DNA of 64,000 bases. It comes from Epiperipatus broadwayi. Lineage: Eukaryota; Onychophora; Udeonychophora; Euonychophora; Peripatidae. The stretch spans positions 2,477,911 through 2,541,910 of the forward strand of contig JAQFVV010012441.1 in assembly GCA_028023455.1 (NCBI GenBank). Reading direction: 5' to 3'. Position numbers and translations under genes: made by a program. Below, piece after piece: positions 58,191 through 64,000 of this stretch. Numbering within the stretch: position 1 is the stretch's first letter; each line of letters starts with the position of its first letter. The notes under the pieces are model-generated. The model had not been told where the DNA came from. It was given only the letters and a program-made list of their open reading frames with translations, and searched no databases.

Positions 58191-59130
58191 AATATATTTT
58201 ATTATATAAATTCTTTCAATGAGATTTCACTTTATTATTTCAGTGGTTTTTTTTTTTTTTCAATATAGTCAACTTATTCTCGTAACCATTGCAGTTTGTC
58301 TCTCAATACAAATATGGTATTTGAGCTCTGGAAGTACTTGTGTAATTTTTGTAAATCCAAAATATCACTTTGGTTACTACCTTCTCTATGCATAAATTAG
58401 GATCTGCTGCACATGAATCACATATGAGCACCACCGGGAGAATGGTGCTTTATTGCTCATTGTCTTCTTCTTTGACCCTAAATTTACTTAGAAATTATGT
58501 ACCTTTCCAATGAATATATTATAATATAATAATCAAAATATCACCATTTAAAATGAACCATTTATGCTTCAAGTAAAGGTTTTGCCATAATTTGATTAAG
58601 AATCTGTTTGCTTTTTCTTTTTTGCTGCCAGAAGTGCTTGCTCTCAGACATTTTTAACCATTTGATTTATTAGAAACATAATTACTTCTTTCTGCTCCAC
58701 ATGATTTGATGCAGCAATGCAATGACAAAGAATTAAACATTTTTGGTCAAAGCTCTTCTTTATCACTTTCTGTGTTTGCATACTATATAATTTTCCAAGT
58801 GACGAACCATTCAATTTTTTTATGTATCTTTTTCTATCCTTCCTATTCAGTGTCCAACCTTTACATTAGTTAACTTGAAGAATTCTGATATTCATTTTTA
58901 AAATAACACGTCTCTTTATATATAGTTTAAAAGAAATTTTATTTGAATTTCTCCGCTGATTGTTTATCAGCATAAGGGGTTACAAGATGTATGACTTAAT
59001 TTCGTATATTAATATAAATACTTGTTGTATGGGATAGAAATTTCAAAAATGCTTAAATCCTTAAATGCATTTTCAGTTAGAACACTCTTCAAAAGATATC
59101 AGAATTGGATTTAAAGATTTAAGTATTAAT
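58191..59130. other. Non-coding AT-rich stretch
   Basis: A T-run at 58248-58260 only; no gene recognised. Confidence 0.5.
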
Positions 59131-59605
59131 TATTGTTAAAAGAGGTTGTCTAGACTACAGATTGCATTTATTGATAGCTTAAGGGTTGATGTTATCATCT
59201 ACATTTATAAACCTTCTAAAGCCTCGAGTAATTGGCTTTATTGTCTTAGCAAATATATACTTTATACTGAATTTGTAAGTTATAAATGACTATTTACTAA
59301 TCTGCTTTCAGAATCTGGAAGTTATAATTGACTAATTATTAGTCTGATTTCAGAACAGGTTATATTTGCAGATTAGTGAGGTTTGTTTACACTTCTTTGC
59401 ATTATTAATCTCACACTCTTTTGTCAAGTTGTAATCTTTAGTGTCTATATAAATATATCATACCTTAGATAAAAATAATACCAACTATATTGTTAAAGGA
59501 TGTTGCCTTGACTACAAGTTGAGATTTTTGATAGCTTAAGGGTTGATTTTATCATCTACATTTGTAAATCTATTAAAGCCTTGAGTAATTGGCTTTATTG
59601 TCTTA
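59131..59605. repeat. Direct repeat pair, about 118 bp each, 357 bp offset
   Basis: Copies at 59131-59248 and 59488-59605 share TTGATAGCTTAAGGGTTGAT, TTATCATCTACATTT, TAAAGCCT and GAGTAATTGGCTTTATTGTC. Between them a second, shorter tandem echo occurs: AAGTTATAAATGACTATTTA and AAGTTATAATTGACTAATTA, each followed by CTGATTTCAGAA-like text. Copy 2 ends about 24 bp before the Penelope-like element. Confidence 0.82.
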
Positions 59606-59628
59606 TTAAAAATTTAAATAGTAAGTAT

Positions 59629-60790
59629 ATATATGTTGGATATTTCCATCATCTATCAATAGAGAACACAGGTTAGTAATTACACATTTTGAGTAGTATT
59701 ATTCTTCAATCTTCTTCAGATGTTGTTTGGCCTGACCAGTGACAGTATTCGCATAGGAGTCTAATTCTCACCTTTAGATTCTCAAATATCAAATTTAAGT
59801 AAACACTCTAACCAAATGAGCTAGCTATTCTGTCAAAGGCTATATATAGTAGAAATTTCACATATATATTTATATATGAGTGTTGATTCAAATCCTCCTG
59901 AGTCCTTCAATTTTTTTTCCTAAGCACAAGGTTAATTAGAAGCTTCCATACATTATATATTACTACATTGAGTTGATTTATAGATTACTTGCCATTGTCA
60001 TATAAGCACCTTTCTTGAATTTTCTCCTTTCCATGTTTTCCTCTATCCAATATTTTTGTATTTTCCCAATTAAAGATATGGTCATTTGTGCATACATGGT
60101 CTGCTACTGTAGACACACCTGTGTTTTTTCTTTTAGCCATTAGTTTGTGTTCTTTTAATTGCTGTTCAACATGACTCCAGGTCTCATAATATATTTCCTT
60201 CCACATTCACGTGGTATTTCGTATATATAGTTTCTGTTCTTCAGCATTTCCAGTTTAGATTTGGTAGAAGTAAAAATTTCTCAAAGTGTGGTCTGGCTTT
60301 GGAAAACTTCTAATGTTATATTGAGTGCAGATTTTCTTTAATTTGTTTGCCATTCCTAGTATGTATGAATACACTACTGTACCAATAATTTTTTTTTGTC
60401 TCTTTTTGTTATCTGTTAAAGGTTTTCTTGATGACTACTAATGGATAACTATTCTTCATGAGAGTTTATTTTATGTAAATCTTTTCAATTTCCAAATCAC
60501 TGGTTTCCAAACAAACTTCCTTTGTTCTGTTCCATAGTGATTGTATAATTCCATGTTTAGTGCTTCTGGTATGTTTGGATATATGTGCCAAGTACTTGCC
60601 AGTGTGTGTTGGTTTCTTATACCCTATTGTTTTTACTTTGCCTGGAGGATGTGTTGTCACAACAACATCTAAGAATTAAAATTTTTGTTCCTTGTTCTGA
60701 TTTCATTGTAATAACGTTTAAATTTTTTTTATACATTCAACATTTGCTGATAGATGATGGAAATAGTCCATTATATATCACATCTAATAT
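59629..60790 (-). mobile_element. Penelope-like retroelement, RT C-terminus plus GIY-YIG endonuclease
   Basis: Minus strand, in order. About 60700-60640 gives MKSEQGTKILIL then VVVTTHPPG, like the KLPFLDVxV block. About 60640-60470 gives YKKPTHTGKYLAHISKHTRS then GIIQSLWNRTKEVC, like YRKPTHTxxYLxxxSxHxxxxKxGVIxSLxxRAKxIC. About 60465-60230 gives LMKNSYPL, AYSYIPGMANKLKKI-like, and TLRNF-like text, matching the linker region. About 60225-59990 gives YEIPRECGRKYIMR (compare YxIPCxCGxxYIGET of GIY-YIG), VEQQLKEHKLMAKRKNTG, STVADHVCTNDHIFNWENTK and ILDRGKHGKEKIQE. The catalytic RT YxDD block is absent, so the copy is 5'-truncated. End words at 59631-59658 and 60751-60785 are inverted copies. Confidence 0.9.
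59765..59840 (-). other. tRNA-like sequence within the Penelope-like 3' flank
   Basis: Minus strand: AATAGCTAGCTCATTTGGTT then AGAGTG closely resembles the D-arm TAGCTCAGTTGGTTAGAGCG. About 45 bases on, GGTGAGAATTAGACTCC occupies the T-arm/box B place. Stems do not close, so it is a pseudogene or SINE head. It lies between the element's inverted end at 59.63 kb and the GIY-YIG coding relic, so it may be an insertion in the element's 3' non-coding part. Confidence 0.45.
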
Positions 60791-61318
60791 ACCATCATCA
60801 CAAACCTTCAGGCAAAAAATAAGTAGTAACATTTTTGAAAATGTTCTATGGAAGAAATATTTATATTAATGACAAAATTATTATAATATAATTATAGAAT
60901 TTACTGCAAACTGTATGGTATATACTTTTAAAAGTATAAGGATGATTAATATCTGTTGTCAGAGTTTGAATGCTGATATTTTTGGTGGATTGGTTTCACA
61001 GTTTGTCACCACAAAGCTCTTGATAACTGTCCCAAGGTGTAATATTCCATATTCTCATATACAGCAAGGGTGAAAATTTATTTAATCTCAATATGTTTTG
61101 TCATATAAAATAGTGTTCTCAATCTCTATTCTCTTATGGATTAATGAAAAGTCATACAGTTTTTTATTGATTCAGTAATATGTCTGCTTTCATGGTCATT
61201 GCTTAATTTTTTTTGTTTTTGAATTGAAGAATTAGGATTATTTATATTTAAAACTTTAATAACATGTCATGGCTTTTTTTTTTATTCATCACAAAATGGG
61301 TTCTCAAAATCAATTTTA
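60791..61318. other. Non-coding AT-rich stretch
   Basis: A T-run lies at 61273-61282. No gene or repeat family recognised. Confidence 0.5.
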
Positions 61319-61324
61319 TATAGA

Positions 61325-61480
61325 CGTAAAACTCTCCATACAGTAACGCCACTCAGTGCAAGCCAACGTAATCAGTGGGTGCAGGAAGGTTTGTACATAG
61401 AATTCTTATCTAGTGCCTACTCATCCAGTATTCCCAGACTAGTTTCTGGCTTAAAGAATGGTGATCATGTGATGTTTAGT
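61325..61480 (+). repeat. Family 1 repeat, truncated arm
   Basis: AAACTCTCCATACAGTAACG, CCACTCAGTGCAAGCC, AGTGCCTACTCATCCAGTAT and CCCAGACTAGTTTCTGGCTT are followed directly by AAGAATGGTGATCATGTGAT. The 5' block therefore joins to sequence that elsewhere sits at the opposite end, suggesting an internal deletion. The open frame at 61379-61678 starts here and is not a gene. Confidence 0.75.
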
Positions 61481-61779
61481 GATTTAAAATCAATTTTATT
61501 AGATATTTTATTTATCTCAAATTGTATCAAGATATTATTCTCAAAATGGACCAGTGGTTATAAAAAGTGTATTTGTGGTCCAGTCAAATTTCTTTATATA
61601 CTGGTGCTATTCCATGGTCCAATTAATAAGAAATATATAAAAAAAAAAGATGAACATTTTCTTCATGAAGATGGCTGAAAATGGGACATGTATTAGGACA
61701 TGGCAATGATTGATATCATAAATGATGGTTATTATAGGCTTTAGTTTCTAGTACGGATCTTTGCTGCATTTTCATATGA

Positions 61780-62060
61780 TGTGTACTAAACTCTGAAAGC
61801 CAGCTTGATAAACATTCTCAGTTTACCAGATCTTACTCCCAGTAATTTTTTTTTTTTTGGCCTGGCTAGAACAAAGGATATTCTAACTATGTAGTCTTTG
61901 CTGATATGATCAACAATGATATATGGTTACTATCAGTAGTATAATTGGGAAACTACTGCATTAATATGTGATAGATGGTGTGGTTTTGCCTCATTTGTGT
62001 ACATTTAAAATAATTGCTTGTCCAATTTAATGTAATTGTCCTGCAGTTAGTCATTGATTA
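61780..62060 (+). mobile_element. Possible second mariner-like transposase scrap
   Basis: About 61800-61890 gives ASLINILSLPDLTPSNFFFF then GLARTKDIL, reminiscent of the YSPDLxPxDFxLFxxLKxxL block that carries the third catalytic residue of mariner transposases, here with Asn in the Asp position. Downstream text at about 61970-62005 (RWCGFASF) could be the usual WxxCIxxxGxYFE end. Too decayed to be sure, and no HDNAPxH block was found upstream. Confidence 0.35.
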
Positions 62061-62740
62061 CAAAAAAATTTTTGAATAAATAAAAAGTTCCGGGTTGATT
62101 TTGATTGGAGAGGAGGGGCAAATAAGAATATATTTATAAACTCCCAATAGTTTGGCCTACTTCCTATTGCATGGTGCTCCTGCTATTTCTGTTTGAATGT
62201 TATTTCTTGTGAGCAACTATTTGTGAATGCTTCTGTAAAATCAGCTAGGTTAGTAGTTCTTAATCTTTTTGGTGTCATTAAACACATGATTATGAAAAAA
62301 ACGCTGTAGCACTAAAGTATTTGTAAAATTAGACTTAATATTTTACAGATTTAAAACTTAATATTAAGTTTTGAAATATAAAATGAAAATATGAAAGTTC
62401 AGTAATTAATATTTATTTTGAATTAAAAACAAAATATAATTGAATTTTAATTAAATATGTACATAATAATTTATCAGTAAAAACAGGCAACACTTAGACA
62501 ATCCCAATATCAATAATAATCAATTATCTCTTTGTGTTGTCATGGCAACTTCCTTTTAATGATAAAGGTTGAATCCCACCATGGTCCAGTATATTTATAT
62601 AAACACTAAGATTGTAACTTGACCACAGAGATTGAAATTATTGGAACAAAGAAGTTTAAATAATTATACCTTTAACTGGTAAATGTAACCGGTTCTGAAT
62701 GCAGACTAATAAATAGTCAGTTAACACATTACAAACTACA
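62061..62740. other. Non-coding AT-rich stretch
   Basis: The words CACTTAGACAATCCCAATAT (62489) and CATTTAGACAATCCCAATAT (62968) recur on both sides of the SINE, as do CAATAATAATCAATTATCTC and CATTAACAATCATCTC. This is a partial local duplication flanking the insertion. Confidence 0.5.
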
Positions 62741-62878
62741 ATTACAATTTTCAGTCTTGCATTGGTGGTCGAGAGGTCAGCGCGACTGCCTTGCACTTGC
62801 AGGCAGTTACCCGGGTTGCGGGTTCGCGTCCCGGCCGATGCTATGACACTTAAAAAAAAAAAAAAATTACAATTTTCA
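62741..62878 (+). mobile_element. tRNA-derived SINE, best-preserved copy, with target-site duplications
   Basis: The tRNA-like head is 62759-62841 (83 nt). The acceptor-like ends GCATTGG and CCGATGC pair across seven positions with one G-U. Box A TGGTCGAGAGG is at about 62766 and box B GGGTTCGCGTCCC at 62820-62832. A CTGCC/GGCAG stem occupies the anticodon-arm place, and a long variable region (about 62807-62817) suits a class II tRNA such as Leu or Ser. After TATGACACTT comes an A-run of about 15. ATTACAATTTTCA at 62741-62753 and 62866-62878 is the target-site duplication. The body after the head is almost absent, so the SINE is essentially a tRNA-like head plus a short tail. Confidence 0.92.
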
Positions 62879-64000
62879 AATCGCTCCCAATGTATTACTT
62901 AAATAATAAGTGAAATACTGTTCAAGACTAAATGAGTTTGTAAGTAATCATTAAAATCAGTCAACATTTAGACAATCCCAATATCATTAACAATCATCTC
63001 AATCAGTTTATGTAATGCACAAGCATTTATATATATGTTAAAGATGCCTCTGAAGAAAATACATACTATAATGATATGATTAATCATATGATTTTTAAAG
63101 TTTTTTTGATTGGTTGTTAAATAGCTTGGGTGATCTCTTTATTTTTATATGTAGTTCATAAAATTTTATTCTTAATCTCTTATTTAGCCCCATCAGTTTT
63201 TAATTAAATACATTTAAAATAAAATAAAATCCTGATATCTTTAATTCTCTGAGGATACCAGTATTCTGTAAATCTGTAGTTAATTGATTTATTGATTTGA
63301 ATTAATTCAAATAAATAGTTCATTTTTCTAATACACTTTTTTTTTATCTGTTTTTAAAAATCTATTGAAAAAATGAATAGTTGTCTTTTTTCTAGAAAAA
63401 GTCAGTATATTAAAGTCCATGAAAATACTGATATGAAATATTTTTGATTCAAATATATGTGATATTTCTATAAATTAAGGCAATGTTAATTTTGAATTAG
63501 TAAAGCATTAAATATTTCAAACATCATTAGCAAAAAATAGATAAGAAAGTTAAAAGTTTTTTATATTAACAATTGAATTATTTATTTGAATTAATATTTA
63601 CAGCAGATTTTTTTTTTTTTAATGTTGGTACCCTTGGGGAATTAAAAACACCCTTTACTTCGAGAATTTTTATCACAATTTTTGCAGCATTTAAGTACTT
63701 GAATTTTTGAAACAGTTATAATTATTTATTACTTATTATTTTTAATAGATTTTACTGTATGTTTTTTTTTCTAAAGCAGAATGGGTCCTTTGTATTCACA
63801 TCATTTAGTTCCAATACAAATACAGGTGTATGTATATATTTTTATATATGTAAAACTTCCTCTCTCCCATATATTTGTAAAATACATGAATAAAGATTAT
63901 CTGAAGTAACTTATAACAAAATTATGAGCGCAAAAAATTTGTCACTGATAAATCAAAATGTAATATATATATAGTTTAGATGTTTTTAATGAATATATGC
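62879..64000. other. Non-coding AT-rich stretch
   Basis: T-runs near 63338-63346 and 63608-63620 and (TA)n patches near 63830 and 63965. No gene recognised up to the window end. Confidence 0.5.

Noticed and set aside
60585-60869. 94-codon plus-strand frame as a gene
   Set aside because: Shadow opposite the Penelope-like reading, which matches family motifs over several hundred bases.
62759-62841. Functional class II tRNA gene
   Set aside because: An A-tail and perfect target-site duplications identify a retrotransposed SINE; similar copies occur at 0.6 and 49.5 kb.

Overview
The window reads as intergenic or deep intronic DNA from an AT-rich animal genome, most likely an invertebrate. It is not bacterial: coding density is essentially nil, there are no operons or Shine-Dalgarno-led genes, and homopolymer runs and (TA)n/(TG)n microsatellites are everywhere. 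The interpretable content is eukaryotic transposable elements (TEs): non-LTR retrotransposons, a Penelope-like element, and hAT, mariner, Merlin-like and pogo/Tigger-like DNA transposons, plus tRNA-derived SINEs. The species cannot be fixed from this sequence. The mix of Merlin-like, Penelope-like and RTE-like elements points to an invertebrate, by inference. No host protein-coding gene, rRNA or functional tRNA could be supported; every recognisable protein signature belongs to a decayed TE. No open frame exceeds about 118 codons, and the longest one is the C-terminus of a LINE.

Layout. 0-10 kb: a minus-strand SINE with clear target-site duplications (558-699), RTE-like LINE tail debris (about 2.0-2.55 kb), a LINE C-terminal zinc-knuckle fragment (6.6-7.1 kb), a dyad repeat (8.04-8.69 kb) and a hAT transposase relic (9.06-10.40 kb). 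10-20 kb: a run of inverted-repeat elements (10.50-11.03, 12.29-12.80, 13.70-14.26, 15.57-15.83 and 16.20-17.74 kb), a 173-bp tandem duplication (14.29-14.64 kb) and a structurally complete Merlin-like element with matching ends and an 8-bp duplication (17.918-19.756 kb). 20-32 kb: a possible pogo/Jerky fragment (20.2 kb), a LINE in at least two pieces (22.0-22.7 and 23.6-23.8 kb), a second LINE on the minus strand (24.2-24.9 kb), another zinc-knuckle LINE end (26.95-27.5 kb) and an RTE C-terminus on the minus strand (31.3-31.8 kb). 32-48 kb: the first of two sister pogo-like elements (32.33-33.31 kb), dispersed repeats, the longest TE relic (an RTE-type LINE with endonuclease and reverse transcriptase, 39.88-42.33 kb) and two foldback elements (44.07-44.68 and 45.01-45.36 kb). 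48-64 kb: a SINE (49.46 kb), a mariner transposase 3' half (52.55-53.03 kb), the second pogo-like element (55.09-56.08 kb), a Penelope-like retroelement with GIY-YIG endonuclease (59.63-60.79 kb), a possible second mariner relic (61.78 kb) and the best-preserved SINE (62.75 kb).

Nothing suggests genes acting together in a pathway. The story is layered insertion and decay of mobile DNA, with several short foldback families that probably parasitised autonomous elements. Family names come from motif recognition by eye; no alignment or database search was run, and element limits without a visible duplication are approximate.
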